The notes under the pieces are model-generated. The model searched no databases, had not been told where the DNA came from, and worked only from the letters and a program-made list of their open reading frames with translations. Position numbers and translations under genes: made by a program. This document shows, piece after piece, positions 36,047 through 45,186 of a stretch of DNA of 64,000 nucleotides. How positions within the stretch are numbered: the stretch's first letter is position 1; every line of letters starts with the position of its first letter. The DNA is from Natrinema limicola JCM 13563 (GTDB lineage Archaea; Halobacteriota; Halobacteria; Halobacteriales; Natrialbaceae): positions 62,001 to 126,000 of the forward strand of contig NZ_AOIT01000049.1 in NCBI RefSeq assembly GCF_000337475.1, in the 5' to 3' direction.

Positions 36047-37371
36047 ATCCGCTCGAGAGTCTGCGCCTCGCGTGGCGATCGATCCGCGGCCACCGGCTTC
36101 GGTCGGCGCTGACGACGCTGGGGATCGTGATCGGCATCGCGGCGGTAATCGCCTTCGTCACGCTGGGCGCAAGCCTCCAAGCCGGCGTGATCGGTGACAT
36201 CAGTCCCGATGACCAGCGCAACGTCTACGGCTGGGCCGCTGAGCCCGACAGCGAGGGCGGCCCGCTGGCGGGTGCCCAGCCCGTCTTTACGCAAGACGAC
36301 CTCGAGGCAGTCGAGGACTTAGAGGACGTCGAGGCGGCCTACGGCTACGCGACGCTCCAGACACAAGCGATCTCGAACGGCGAGGAGACGGTCGCACAGG
36401 GCAGTGGCATGATCGCGTCAGGGCCGTCATACATCCGCGAGGAGCGTATCACCGAGGGCAGACAGTTCGAGATGGGAGCACGCGAGGCGGTGGTCAACCC
36501 CGCGGCTGCGAATCAGTTCGAGGAGAACGTCAGCGTCGGCGATACCCTCACCGTGGCGATGCTCGGCGGGCAGCAAACCGAAGTCGAAGTGGTCGGCATC
36601 ACCGACAACAGCGAGGGACTGAGTCCGTTCGAAGGGTTCGAATCCTCGCCGCGGATCTACGTGCCGACCGATCCCTACTACACGGAGCAGGCATCGATGC
36701 TGGGGATCGGCGCTGGCGGTGGCGCTAACACTGGCAACCAGAGTGGCGCTGGCGGTGACGCTGGCGCTGGCAACCAGAGTGTCACCGGCGGCGAAGCCCG
36801 CTTTCTCGCGATCATCGTCGAGGCTGAATCGGCCGATCAAGCAGACATCGACGCCGCCCGCGAGAGCACGACCGACTACCTCGAGAGCGACGCCTCCGAC
36901 GCCAGCGAGTTGCTGGGTGACGACCTCGAGGTACAGCTCCAGACGAGTACGGAACTGCTGGGCCAACTCCAGGACGTGTTGAACCTCCTGCAGAACTTCA
37001 TCGTCGGGATCGCAGCCATCTCATTGCTGGTCGGCTCGATCGGCATCGCGAACATCATGCTCGTCAGCGTCACCGAACGGACCCGCGAGATCGGGATTAT
37101 GAAAGCCGTCGGCGCGCAAAATCGCGACGTTCTCGGGCTGTTCCTGACCGAATCGGTGATTCTGGGCGTCATCGGCGCAATCCTAGGGACCGGGCTGGGG
37201 CTCGTCGCCGGCTATCTCGGGGTGCAGTACATCGATCTCCCCTTAGTCTATCCCCTCGAGTACGTCGCGATCGCAATCATCGTCGGGATAGTTGTGGGTA
37301 TTCTCGCCGGGCTGTATCCGGCCTGGCGGGCCGCGCGGACGGACCCGATCGATGCGCTCAGATACGAGTAA
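36043..37371 (+). CDS. MacB-like ABC transporter permease (FtsX domain)
   Basis: 442 residues. One N-terminal membrane helix (about 22-42), a 270-residue extracellular domain, then three helices (about 318-340, 365-390, 405-425) with the FtsX-type SVTERTREIGIMKAVGAQN loop near residue 342. The extracellular domain contains a Gly/Ala/Asn-rich stretch near residues 226-247 encoded by a short tandem repeat. Works with the preceding ATPase; the exported substrate is unknown. Confidence 0.92.
   Translation: MNPLESLRLAWRSIRGHRLRSALTTLGIVIGIAAVIAFVTLGASLQAGVIGDISPDDQRNVYGWAAEPDSEGGPLAGAQPVFTQDDLEAVEDLEDVEAAYGYATLQTQAISNGEETVAQGSGMIASGPSYIREERITEGRQFEMGAREAVVNPAAANQFEENVSVGDTLTVAMLGGQQTEVEVVGITDNSEGLSPFEGFESSPRIYVPTDPYYTEQASMLGIGAGGGANTGNQSGAGGDAGAGNQSVTGGEARFLAIIVEAESADQADIDAARESTTDYLESDASDASELLGDDLEVQLQTSTELLGQLQDVLNLLQNFIVGIAAISLLVGSIGIANIMLVSVTERTREIGIMKAVGAQNRDVLGLFLTESVILGVIGAILGTGLGLVAGYLGVQYIDLPLVYPLEYVAIAIIVGIVVGILAGLYPAWRAARTDPIDALRYE
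36711..36783 (+). repeat. In-frame minisatellite in the MacB-like permease
   Basis: Two diverged copies of a unit containing GGCGCTGGCGGTG followed by CTGGCAACCAGAGTG encode Gly-Ala-Gly and GNQS repeats in the extracellular loop. Two blocks are seen (36711-36745 and 36747-36783), so copy number could vary between strains. Confidence 0.6.
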
Positions 37372-37377
37372 GTGAGC

Positions 37378-37938
37378 TCACACCTCTCGGTCGGAATCCC
37401 GGTCGCGCTCTCGCTGTGCGTCTCGGTCGTCAGCGCGATCGCTCGAGTCCTCGAACCCGGTATCGAACGTGGACGACTCGCCGAACTCGTCGTCTCGCGT
37501 CGACGGCGCGTCGGAACGGCGGGCAGTCTCGTTCGTGTCGAAGCCGACCGTCTCCCGGGTTTGCCGGTGACGGTCGGGATACTCTCGAGCGAGGTACGCG
37601 CCGAGATAGCCGCCGAGCAGCGAAAGACCGACGGTATAGAGCAGCAGAAAGAAGCCGAAGCTAAAGATCACGAAAGTAAACAAGACCACCCCCTCGATCG
37701 GGAAGCCGCCGATCAGTCCGAGGCTGAAAAACCCGGCCAAGAAGAACCCAAAAATCAGGAATGGGATGAACGTGATCGCGCCGGCCAACGCCCCCGCGAT
37801 TGCGCCCGCTCGTTCGTCCGGCCCCTCGAGAAAGCCCGCGACAGCCCCGCCAAGGACGGTCGAGCCCGGGATAAACGAGGCGACGACGCTGATGACAGCG
37901 CCGATAATCGCGTTGACGAGCGTTCGCGTCTGAACCAT
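37378..37938 (-). CDS. DUF5518-like membrane protein
   Basis: 186 residues from the ATG at 37938. Four hydrophobic segments in residues 8-120 with Gly-rich helices (GSTVLGGAVAGFLEGPDERAG, then GAIAGALAGAI) typical of DUF5518-type proteins in haloarchaea. The last 60 residues are a charged, Asp/Arg/Ser-rich cytoplasmic tail. Function unknown. Convergent with the permease, with 6 bp between stops. Confidence 0.75.
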   Translation of the reverse strand: MVQTRTLVNAIIGAVISVVASFIPGSTVLGGAVAGFLEGPDERAGAIAGALAGAITFIPFLIFGFFLAGFFSLGLIGGFPIEGVVLFTFVIFSFGFFLLLYTVGLSLLGGYLGAYLAREYPDRHRQTRETVGFDTNETARRSDAPSTRDDEFGESSTFDTGFEDSSDRADDRDAQRERDRDSDREV

Positions 37939-38029
37939 ACTAGACGAAAGGACGGCAAGGAGAAAAGTGTCGGTGGTCCAAGACGCTCTGTCGTCGAAGC
38001 CCAGTCGCCAAGCCGGGGCGGTCTCTCGC

Positions 38030-39151
38030 TCAGTCGTCAGCAGCCTTCGAATCTGGCTCCTCGAACGTGGTCTCCGTTTCGTCGGGATTGCTTGCAGGAT
38101 CCTCGTGGTCGTCTTCGACGAGGTCGGTAAACGTGGCATCGCCGTTGACCTCGTCTGCGAGCAAGTCGACGGCTTCGACGAACACCGCGACGAGCAGCGG
38201 GCCGACAACGACGCCAATCGCACCGAGGGTAAAGAGCCCGCCGGTGAAACCAACGAAGTACAAGCTGCCGGGGAGACCGGCCGAGCGTCTGGCCAGTCGC
38301 GGCCGAACGGCGACATCTGGCAGCCAGGCGATCAGAACGAGACCGAGTATGCCAAGCAGTGCCGCTGCGACGAGGTCGCCGACGGCGACGTGGTAGAGCG
38401 CGATCGGGATGACAAGCATGCTCGGGCCGATGATCGGGACGAACTGGAGAACGGCAGCGGCGATCGCGAGCGTTAGCGCCGCCTCGTAGCCGAGCACCCA
38501 GAACAGCAGATAGGCGGCAGCGAACGTCGCGATCGACGTCGCGACCTGCAGCACGTAGATCGCATACAGCGTCTCGCGGGCTCGCCGAGCCAGCGCGTAG
38601 ACCACGTCTCGATACTCGTAAGGTATCGGTGCGATGGCCGCCCGGCCTGCCGCGTCACCTTTGAGCAGGAGGCCGAACAGCAACACGACGAACAGCGCGA
38701 ACTTGATCGCGAGCACCGGCAGCGCCAGCGCGAAGGAGGTCGCAGCCCCCTGAACGAACTCGAGGGCAGCGGCCTGAATCTGCCCGGTTTCGATCGCGTA
38801 GGTCATCCCGACCGCCGACACCGACAGTTCCCGCGGCAGCGCAGCGAGGGTGTCGACGACATCCTCAAGCCGGAAATAGAGCGCGACGACCAGCGGCGTG
38901 CTGACCGCAAGTGTGACGCCGAAGCCAACCAGCGTCGCGGCCAGCGCGCCGGCCCACTCGGTGAGTCCGCGCCTGACGAACCAGCGCTGGACCGGGATGA
39001 GGACGTACGCCACGGTCAGCGCGAGGAGGATCGTCCCGAGCACCTCGAGTAAGATTCCGCCGGTCACGACGCCGAGGACAACGACAAGACCGGCGAGGAC
39101 GTACCGTCGCTGGTGGCTCGAGCCGGCGTTCCCGTTCCCAGTCTCTGTCAC
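38030..39151 (-). CDS. AI-2E family transporter
   Basis: 373 residues if the GTG at 39151 is used. Seven to eight hydrophobic segments; the family core is visible in RRARETLYAIYVLQVATSIA, FWVLGYEAALTLAIAAAVLQ and FVPIIGPSMLVIPIALYHVAVGD near residues 190-280. Members include TqsA-like exporters and Na/H antiporter-like proteins; the substrate is not predictable. An ATG at 39250 would add 33 residues of basic sequence and overlap the divergent gene's start, so the GTG is preferred. Confidence 0.85.
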   Translation of the reverse strand: MTETGNGNAGSSHQRRYVLAGLVVVLGVVTGGILLEVLGTILLALTVAYVLIPVQRWFVRRGLTEWAGALAATLVGFGVTLAVSTPLVVALYFRLEDVVDTLAALPRELSVSAVGMTYAIETGQIQAAALEFVQGAATSFALALPVLAIKFALFVVLLFGLLLKGDAAGRAAIAPIPYEYRDVVYALARRARETLYAIYVLQVATSIATFAAAYLLFWVLGYEAALTLAIAAAVLQFVPIIGPSMLVIPIALYHVAVGDLVAAALLGILGLVLIAWLPDVAVRPRLARRSAGLPGSLYFVGFTGGLFTLGAIGVVVGPLLVAVFVEAVDLLADEVNGDATFTDLVEDDHEDPASNPDETETTFEEPDSKAADD

Positions 39152-39248
39152 AGCCAGGACTCTCACTCGAGGACTAAAGTCTTTGTCTGGTGAGCGGGCC
39201 GGAACGCGCAGGGTTGCCTTTTTCGACGGGATCGTGGTACATACGCGC

Positions 39249-39560
39249 ATGAGGGTGGTTCGGCAGCTCCGGATCGATATCGACCGACGGGAGGTGGCTG
39301 TCGGGACCGAGATTACCGTTTACGTCCGTGACGATCGACGACGGCCCGTCGAAGGAGCCATCGTTGCGACGCAGACGAAATCTACACGGACGGACGAACG
39401 CGGCCTGTGCCGATTGCGATTTGACTCGCCCGGGTTCTGGAAGCTCATCGCAGCGAAGTCACCGACCGACCGCGAGGCATACACCTCGACGTCGGCGCTC
39501 GTTCGAGTGGTACCGAATGCACCCGCGCTTCGCCCGCTCGGCCGGGTCAGGCCACGGTAA
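39249..39560 (+). CDS. Carboxypeptidase-regulatory-like single-domain protein
   Basis: 103 residues from the ATG at 39249 (MRVVRQLRIDIDRREVAVGT). The pattern TEITVYVRDDRRRPVEGAIV, then TRTDERGLCRLRFDSPGFWKLIA, is an Ig-like/transthyretin-like beta-sandwich as in carboxypeptidase regulatory or DUF4198-type domains. No signal peptide is seen, which is unusual for such domains. Function unknown. Divergent from the AI-2E transporter. Confidence 0.7.
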   Translation: MRVVRQLRIDIDRREVAVGTEITVYVRDDRRRPVEGAIVATQTKSTRTDERGLCRLRFDSPGFWKLIAAKSPTDREAYTSTSALVRVVPNAPALRPLGRVRPR

Positions 39561-39573
39561 CGACCGCACACTG

Positions 39574-39649
39574 ATACGGTTTACTGTCAGTCATTGCCGG
39601 TGGGACCGCGACCGTCCTGCGGTCCCACTGGTAACTAGTTACATCGTAT
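39574..39649 (+). repeat. Dispersed two-arm palindrome, copy 4 (arm B first, degenerate arm A)
   Basis: Arm B ATACGGTTTACTGTCAGTCA, then TTGCCGGTGGGACCGC, with an inverted GCGGTCCCACTGG and a decayed arm A ending ATCGTAT. The core stem GTGGGACCGC/GCGGTCCCAC is still perfect. It starts 13 bp after the preceding stop. This is the only copy that has arm B next to the upstream gene. Confidence 0.8.
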
Positions 39650-39693
39650 GAACGGGCACAGCGTTATGCCCCTCACGGATGTAGACCGTGGCC

Positions 39694-39861
39694 ATGGGAG
39701 ACACGAAAAAGGGACGAGACAAGCAAGCCGACGACGCGGAGAAACACCAGCGAGAGCACGAACTCGCGGAGGAACTCGAGCGCAGCGACGAAGCCGAACC
39801 GCCGCTCGAGGACGACGAGGAGTCGGACGAGGACGAGGACGAGGACACAGCGGACGAGTAG
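39694..39861 (+). CDS. Small highly acidic protein
   Basis: 55 residues: MGDTKKGRDKQADDAEKHQR, a helical EHELAEELE segment and a C-terminal run of Asp/Glu (EESDEDEDEDTADE). More than a third of residues are acidic. Short proteins with this basic-to-acidic gradient are common in haloarchaea and uncharacterised. Convergent with the SLC13 transporter, 20 bp between stops. Confidence 0.7.
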   Translation: MGDTKKGRDKQADDAEKHQREHELAEELERSDEAEPPLEDDEESDEDEDEDTADE

Positions 39862-39881
39862 TCACCGGCGCGGAACTCGAG

Positions 39882-41837
39882 CTACAGGCCCCAAAAAAAG
39901 GCGATGCCGAGGGTGGTCACGACGGAGAGAAGCAGCTGCAACGGTGCGCCGACCCGGACGAAGTCCGAGAACTTGTAGCCGCCGGGACCGTAAACGAAGA
40001 GGTTCGTCTGGTAGCCGACGGGGGTGAGAAACGCCGTCGAGGCCGCGAACGTCACGGCGAGCACGAACGCAAACGGGTTCGCGTCGATCTGAGACGCAGT
40101 TTCGACGGCGATCGGCAGCATCAACACGACGCTCGCGTTGTTGGAGATGACGCCCGTGATCAGCCCCGTCGCAATGTAGAACACCCACAGGACGCCTAGT
40201 GCCGGCAGGTACGCGCCGGTCGACGCGACGAGGCTGCCAAGCAGATCCGCGCCACCGGTCTGCTCTAAGGCCATCCCCAGCGGGATGATACCGGCCAGCA
40301 GGAAGATCACGTCCCACTCGACGGCGTCGTAGATTTCGGTCGGTCTGAGCACACCCGTCGCAACCATTGCAACGACACCTGCGAGCGCGGTCACGAGAAT
40401 TGGCAGGGAGAGCGCAGACAGCGCAGTGAACGCGCCGATACCGGTTACACCGGAGAGGGTCGAGCCAACTATTCCCCACGGCATCGCGACGACGCCGACG
40501 ACCCCCGCCATAATTGCCGCCGCGTGAGGGATCTTCTCGGTCCGGTAGTCGGGTTCGTCGGGTTCGTGGGCGACGATGAAATCGTCGTTCCGCGAGAGGC
40601 GATCGATGCTGTCCGGAGCCGCCTGCACTAGCAGCGTGTCGCCGACGCGGATCCGGCGCTCGTCCATGTTGGTCCGCACCGTCTCGCCTCGACTGCGGAA
40701 GGCCAGCACGGTCGCGTCGTAGCGCTGGCGAAACGTCGAGCTCTCGAGCGATTCACCCACGAGAAACGACCCCCGCGGGACGACGACCTCGACGAGAGTT
40801 CGCTCGGCGACCGCCTCGGGCTCGAGTTCGTCCGCGGTCTCGGGGTTGCCGGCGAGAGTGAGCGTCTCCCGGTCGACGAGTTGCTGGACGGTCGGGCGGT
40901 CAGCCCGAAGCCGGAGCATGTCACCGGCCTGGAGCGTCTTCTGGCCGATCGGCTCGATGAACTCCTCGCCGTCGCGGACGACCTGCAGGATGTCGGCGTC
41001 GAACGCGACGTGGTCGATAGCGTCGTCGACGGTCGACCCGATCAGCGGGGAGTCGTCGTCGACGACGACGTCGGTCAGGTACTCCTCGATGGCGTACTCC
41101 TGGACGTAGTCTTCGTCGACGGGGACGCGCTCGGGCAACAGTCGGTGACCGATGGTCATGAGATAGATGCTGCCGACGACGAGGACGATGAGTCCCAGTT
41201 GGGTGAACTCGAACATCGAGAAGGGCCGATCGAGCAGGCGAGCGGAGACGTCGCTCGCGAGGATGTTCGTCGAGGTGCCGATGAGCGTGAGCATCCCGCC
41301 GAACATCGAGGCATACGAGAGCGGAATCAGGAGTTTCGAGGGGGAGGTCTTCCCCTTGTGGGCGATATCGGAGATGACGGGAACGAGGATGGCGACGACC
41401 GGCGTATTGTTGATAAAGCCCGAGATCGGGCCGCTGACGCCGATCGTCGCAAGCAACTGTTTATCGAGGTCGTCGCCGGCGAACGCGGACATCTTGCGGC
41501 CGATGATCTGGACAACCCCCGTCTGGCTGATCCCAGAGCTGAGAATGAGCATCGCCAGCACGGTGATCGTCGCCGAGTTCGAAAAGCCAGACGTGCCTTC
41601 AGTCGTCGAGATCTCGGTGAAATTCACCACGCCGTCAGCTCCAAGCACCATCAACAGCACCATCACGAGGATAGCGGTCACGTCGATCGGGAGCCACTCG
41701 GTCACGAACAACACCAGTGCAACGACGATGATCCCGAAGACGACCACCATCTTTGGAGTCACCGCCAGCTCACCAGCACCGGTCGCCAGCGCAGTCGCTC
41801 CGATACTGAACGAGAAGAATCCGGACACGATTGACAA
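39882..41837 (-). CDS. SLC13/DASS-type transporter with RCK_C domains
   Basis: Up to 651 residues (TTG at 41837; GTG at 41828 or ATG at 41750 are alternatives). Eleven or so hydrophobic segments form the CitMHS/ArsB-like permease, with GFINNTPVVAILVPVI near residue 140 and SNNASVVLMLPIAVETASQI near residue 565. Two TrkA-C (RCK_C) domains, about residues 255-335 and 350-430 (FIEPIGQKTLQAGDMLRLRA and TLVEVVVPRGSFLVGESLE), sit between the halves. Likely moves an anionic solute such as sulfate or dicarboxylate with Na+. Confidence 0.9.
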   Translation of the reverse strand: MSIVSGFFSFSIGATALATGAGELAVTPKMVVVFGIIVVALVLFVTEWLPIDVTAILVMVLLMVLGADGVVNFTEISTTEGTSGFSNSATITVLAMLILSSGISQTGVVQIIGRKMSAFAGDDLDKQLLATIGVSGPISGFINNTPVVAILVPVISDIAHKGKTSPSKLLIPLSYASMFGGMLTLIGTSTNILASDVSARLLDRPFSMFEFTQLGLIVLVVGSIYLMTIGHRLLPERVPVDEDYVQEYAIEEYLTDVVVDDDSPLIGSTVDDAIDHVAFDADILQVVRDGEEFIEPIGQKTLQAGDMLRLRADRPTVQQLVDRETLTLAGNPETADELEPEAVAERTLVEVVVPRGSFLVGESLESSTFRQRYDATVLAFRSRGETVRTNMDERRIRVGDTLLVQAAPDSIDRLSRNDDFIVAHEPDEPDYRTEKIPHAAAIMAGVVGVVAMPWGIVGSTLSGVTGIGAFTALSALSLPILVTALAGVVAMVATGVLRPTEIYDAVEWDVIFLLAGIIPLGMALEQTGGADLLGSLVASTGAYLPALGVLWVFYIATGLITGVISNNASVVLMLPIAVETASQIDANPFAFVLAVTFAASTAFLTPVGYQTNLFVYGPGGYKFSDFVRVGAPLQLLLSVVTTLGIAFFWGL

Positions 41838-41935
41838 TCAGGACTCAGTGGTGGTCACGTTTGAAGGCGCCGGTTCGGTATCATCTCGAGCCGATCGCAG
41901 CGATTCCGACACGCAGGCCGATCGAGAGGTCGCGC

Positions 41936-44311
41936 TTACTGTGATGACAGCCGCGAGCGGAACCGCTCGAGGCCGACATCGAGCATATCGGGGCTGACCG
42001 TCTGGAACTCACCGTCGGCAGGCAGGTAGGGGCGCACCGAGTCCCAGCTCTCGCGGGCGTAGCGTTCGTCTAACAGGACGCGCACGCCGACATCCTCGGG
42101 GCTGCGGATGACGCGACCGATCGCCTGACGGGCCTTCCGCACGGCGGGAATCGTCAGCGCGTAGGTAAAGCCGTCACCGAACGCGTCGTCGTACGCTCGG
42201 CGGACGGCTTTCGTCCGCGGACTCGAGGTGTTGACGATTGGGACACCACAGACGACTGCCGCAGCCAGCCGGTCGCCGCTGTAGTCGACACCCTCGGTCA
42301 GCGTCCCCCGCAGACTCGTGACGAGGACCTTGCCGTCGCCCGCGAAGAAGTCGGCTTTGAGCGACTGGGTCGTCTCGTCGTCGCTTGCAGCGTCGCGCAG
42401 GATCGGCTTGTCGATCCGGTCCTCGAGGACGCCGGCAGCCCACTCGGCTTCGGCGTAGCTGGGCATCCCGACGAGGACGTTACCGGGGAGCCGGGCGACC
42501 TTCGCGATGGCGTTGGCGTAGGACCGTCGCGTCGGGTTCTCCTCGCCCGGTCGGCCGCGATTGTCGTACGTGAACTTCGGCGCGGCGACCGCGAAGCTCT
42601 CGCGGTTCTCAGCGGGGAAGTGCAACCCGTATCGGCGTTCGACCACTGGCCGGCCCTCTTCGCGTGCGAGATACTGGAGCCCGGTTACCTCGGTGAACGC
42701 GTCCATCGGCTCGAGGGTCGCACTCATCAGGATGCCGCCACCGAACATCCCGAGTCGGTCACCGATGGCGTCGCTGGGGACGCAGTTGTGCAACGCAAGA
42801 CGAGCGTTGTAAGCCCGCCGCCACGAGTCGGCGGGCTCGGTGTCGTCCCAGGTGCGCTCGAGTTCGATCTCGCGGAAATAGTCAGTGTGACCCTGCCGGT
42901 ACCACTCGCCGAGGACGCGACCGACAGCGGGTGCAGCGCGGCTTCGGTCCTCGTCTTCAGCCTCGTTCAAGATTCGACCGGCGACCGCACCGACGGCCTC
43001 GGCGCGGACCCAGTCGGCGTCGCCGTAGCCCGCCTCGCGGGCCCACTCGCTGAGTTCGTCTTCGGCGGGCTTGCTCGGCTCACGGAGCGGGATTTCTTCG
43101 TCGTTCAGTTCGGTCAGGTTCGACTGCCAACCCCGGTAGTTCCGGTCGAGGAAGGCAGTCACGCGGCGGTCGAGTTCGGCTCGGAGATCACGGACGAACT
43201 CGAGGGTTCGGTTGAGTTCCTCGAAGGAGACGTCGCTGTCCGCGAGTTCCCCGCGCACGAGGTCGGCGTCGGCGGTCTTGGAGCCGCCTTCAGCCTGTCG
43301 GCCCTCGCGTTCGAACTTGATCGGCTGGATGACCCGCGAGAGTTCGGTTTCGGCGTCCCGCAGCGTCGCGTCGGCGACACCCTCGCTGACCAGATCGCGC
43401 ACGCGTGGCTCTAGCATGTGGGCCTCGTCACAGACGACGAACGTCGAGTCGTCGAGCAGTGCGCCGGTGAAGGAGCCGACCGTTCGGGGATCGAAGGCGT
43501 GGTAGTAGTTTCCGATGACGACCTCGACCTCGCCGAGGGCAGCACCCATGACGGAGTGGGGACAGATGCCGTGTCTCACTGAGCGCGCGACCAGCTCCTC
43601 GGGCGTGACCATGCCGGCGTCGGTGAAATCGTAGGGGATCGCTTCGGCAGCCGCACCGTCTTCGTCGTCCGGGAGGTCCGCGAGGTACTGCGCATAGAAC
43701 GGACAGTACTCTGTTTCGGCACCGACGGGACCACCCTCGCCGTACTCGGGCAGCTCGGGCGGATAGGGCGTCGGTTCGCCTGCGGTCTCGAGAAAGCGGC
43801 CGTCGCTGGCGCGAGTCCCGCTGTCGGCCAGCCCGATCTGCTGGCTGCGGGCGCGGGCAGCGAGATTCTGTGCGGTCGTGTCGCCGCCCTCACCGGTGAG
43901 ATCGCGGGTGCGATCCCGGAGCGTCTCACAGCGGTCGTAGACGTTTCCATCGTCGATGCCCGCTGTGCCCTCGCGGTTGTACGGACAGACGTCTGCCTTG
44001 CCGACGAGAGTGAGTCCCGAGATCGGGTCCCAGTCGGCAGGGAGGTTCTCGTTGATCGTCTCGAGGTCGGCCTCGAACTGGCGCAGTTGCTGTTTGACGC
44101 TGGTCAGGACGAGGACACGCTCGTAGTCGGTATCTGGATCGCGCACGAGGTCGATCCCGGCGGTGAGCGCGATCATCGTCTTTCCGGTGCCACAGGCCCC
44201 TTCGATGACGGTGTAGCCGCCCTCCTGTCCCGTTTCGATGGCGGTTTCGATGCCGTCGACTTGCGGCTCGTAGGGGCTGTCGTGGCCGAAAATCGAGCGC
44301 CAGTTCGTCAT
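41936..44311 (-). CDS. XPD/Rad3-type DNA helicase with iron-sulfur domain
   Basis: 791 residues from the ATG at 44311 (ATG at 44326 adds five). Walker A GACGTGKTMIALTAG near residue 40, DEAH box VVCDEAHML, and C-terminal AIGRVIRSPEDVGVRVLLDE. Four Cys between motifs Ia and II (KADVCPYN, YDRCETLRD, TEYCPFYAQ, RHGICPHSV) form the [4Fe-4S] site of the XPD/DinG class. The first loop is expanded relative to archaeal XPD. It should unwind DNA 5' to 3'; a repair role is inferred. Convergent with nothing; it is followed by the SLC13 gene on the same strand. Confidence 0.93.
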   Translation of the reverse strand: MTNWRSIFGHDSPYEPQVDGIETAIETGQEGGYTVIEGACGTGKTMIALTAGIDLVRDPDTDYERVLVLTSVKQQLRQFEADLETINENLPADWDPISGLTLVGKADVCPYNREGTAGIDDGNVYDRCETLRDRTRDLTGEGGDTTAQNLAARARSQQIGLADSGTRASDGRFLETAGEPTPYPPELPEYGEGGPVGAETEYCPFYAQYLADLPDDEDGAAAEAIPYDFTDAGMVTPEELVARSVRHGICPHSVMGAALGEVEVVIGNYYHAFDPRTVGSFTGALLDDSTFVVCDEAHMLEPRVRDLVSEGVADATLRDAETELSRVIQPIKFEREGRQAEGGSKTADADLVRGELADSDVSFEELNRTLEFVRDLRAELDRRVTAFLDRNYRGWQSNLTELNDEEIPLREPSKPAEDELSEWAREAGYGDADWVRAEAVGAVAGRILNEAEDEDRSRAAPAVGRVLGEWYRQGHTDYFREIELERTWDDTEPADSWRRAYNARLALHNCVPSDAIGDRLGMFGGGILMSATLEPMDAFTEVTGLQYLAREEGRPVVERRYGLHFPAENRESFAVAAPKFTYDNRGRPGEENPTRRSYANAIAKVARLPGNVLVGMPSYAEAEWAAGVLEDRIDKPILRDAASDDETTQSLKADFFAGDGKVLVTSLRGTLTEGVDYSGDRLAAAVVCGVPIVNTSSPRTKAVRRAYDDAFGDGFTYALTIPAVRKARQAIGRVIRSPEDVGVRVLLDERYARESWDSVRPYLPADGEFQTVSPDMLDVGLERFRSRLSSQ

Positions 44312-44456
44312 TCCTGCCGTACTCACCGTCGGTCGGTCATAGGGTTGACGAACACGAGTGGCCGCTCGATCGTATTTAAACTGTAGCTCGAGAACGACGG
44401 AGCATCAGGACCACCGAGAACGTAACGCCTTCCAGTCCTGACGCTCTATCTCGGCT

Positions 44457-45038
44457 ATGAGCGACACCGGTTCCATCGACGCCGACCAGTATCGGGACGA
44501 ACTCGAGTCGAAACGCGCCGAGAAAGACGACTTCTTCGCGACCCATCCACAGTCGCCGATCCCGCCCGAGGAACGCGACGACTTCGACGGGCTGGACTAC
44601 TTCGACCCCGATCCGACCTACCGCGTGACCGCGACGGCGACGGTCCACGACGACCCTGAGGTCGTCCTAATGGAGTCCACCGCAGGGAGAGAAGTGCGCT
44701 ATCTCCGCGTCGCGACGCTGGAGTTCGACCTGAATCGTGACGACGAGGATCTCGAAGATGGAACCTTCGAGTTGGCTGCATATCAACAGGAGAGCCCGAA
44801 CGCGGAGCCGCTGTTCGTCCCGTTCCGGGACAAGACCACAGGACAGCAAACCTATCAGGGTGGTCGCTACATGGAGCTCGAGGCGGACCGCGACCTCGAA
44901 GACGGCGACGAGCTCGTCGTCGACTTCAACCTCGCGTACTCGCCGTTCTGTGCCTACAGCGAGACGTTCGACTGTCCCCTGCCGCCCGAGGAGAACTGGC
45001 TCGAGATCGCGATTCCGGCGGGCGAACGATACGAATAG
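44457..45038 (+). CDS. DUF1684-family protein
   Basis: 193 residues. Characteristic elements: RAEKDDFFATHPQSPIPPEE near residue 21, GLDYFDPDPTYRV, FRDKTTGQQTYQGGRYMELE near residue 122 and FNLAYSPFCAYSETFDCPLPP near residue 157, matching DUF1684. No signal peptide. The family is widespread and of unknown biochemistry. Divergent from the helicase gene, sharing a 145-bp promoter region. Confidence 0.9.
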   Translation: MSDTGSIDADQYRDELESKRAEKDDFFATHPQSPIPPEERDDFDGLDYFDPDPTYRVTATATVHDDPEVVLMESTAGREVRYLRVATLEFDLNRDDEDLEDGTFELAAYQQESPNAEPLFVPFRDKTTGQQTYQGGRYMELEADRDLEDGDELVVDFNLAYSPFCAYSETFDCPLPPEENWLEIAIPAGERYE

Positions 45039-45186
45039 CGATACTGCCAGGTCGACCCTCGTGCTCGAGCGCGCTACGGATGTGAGTGGTTTTCGCAAGG
45101 GGTCGTTTCGACTCGAGCCACCGGCAGCGTTGCGGGCTGTACGACAGGAATTCGGGGCTCGAGTGGAAATAGAGGGGTTCGACCGG

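Noticed and set aside
39152-39250. Longer ATG start of the AI-2E transporter
   Set aside because: Would overlap the divergent gene's start and adds basic residues; GTG at 39151 gives a hydrophobic start soon after.
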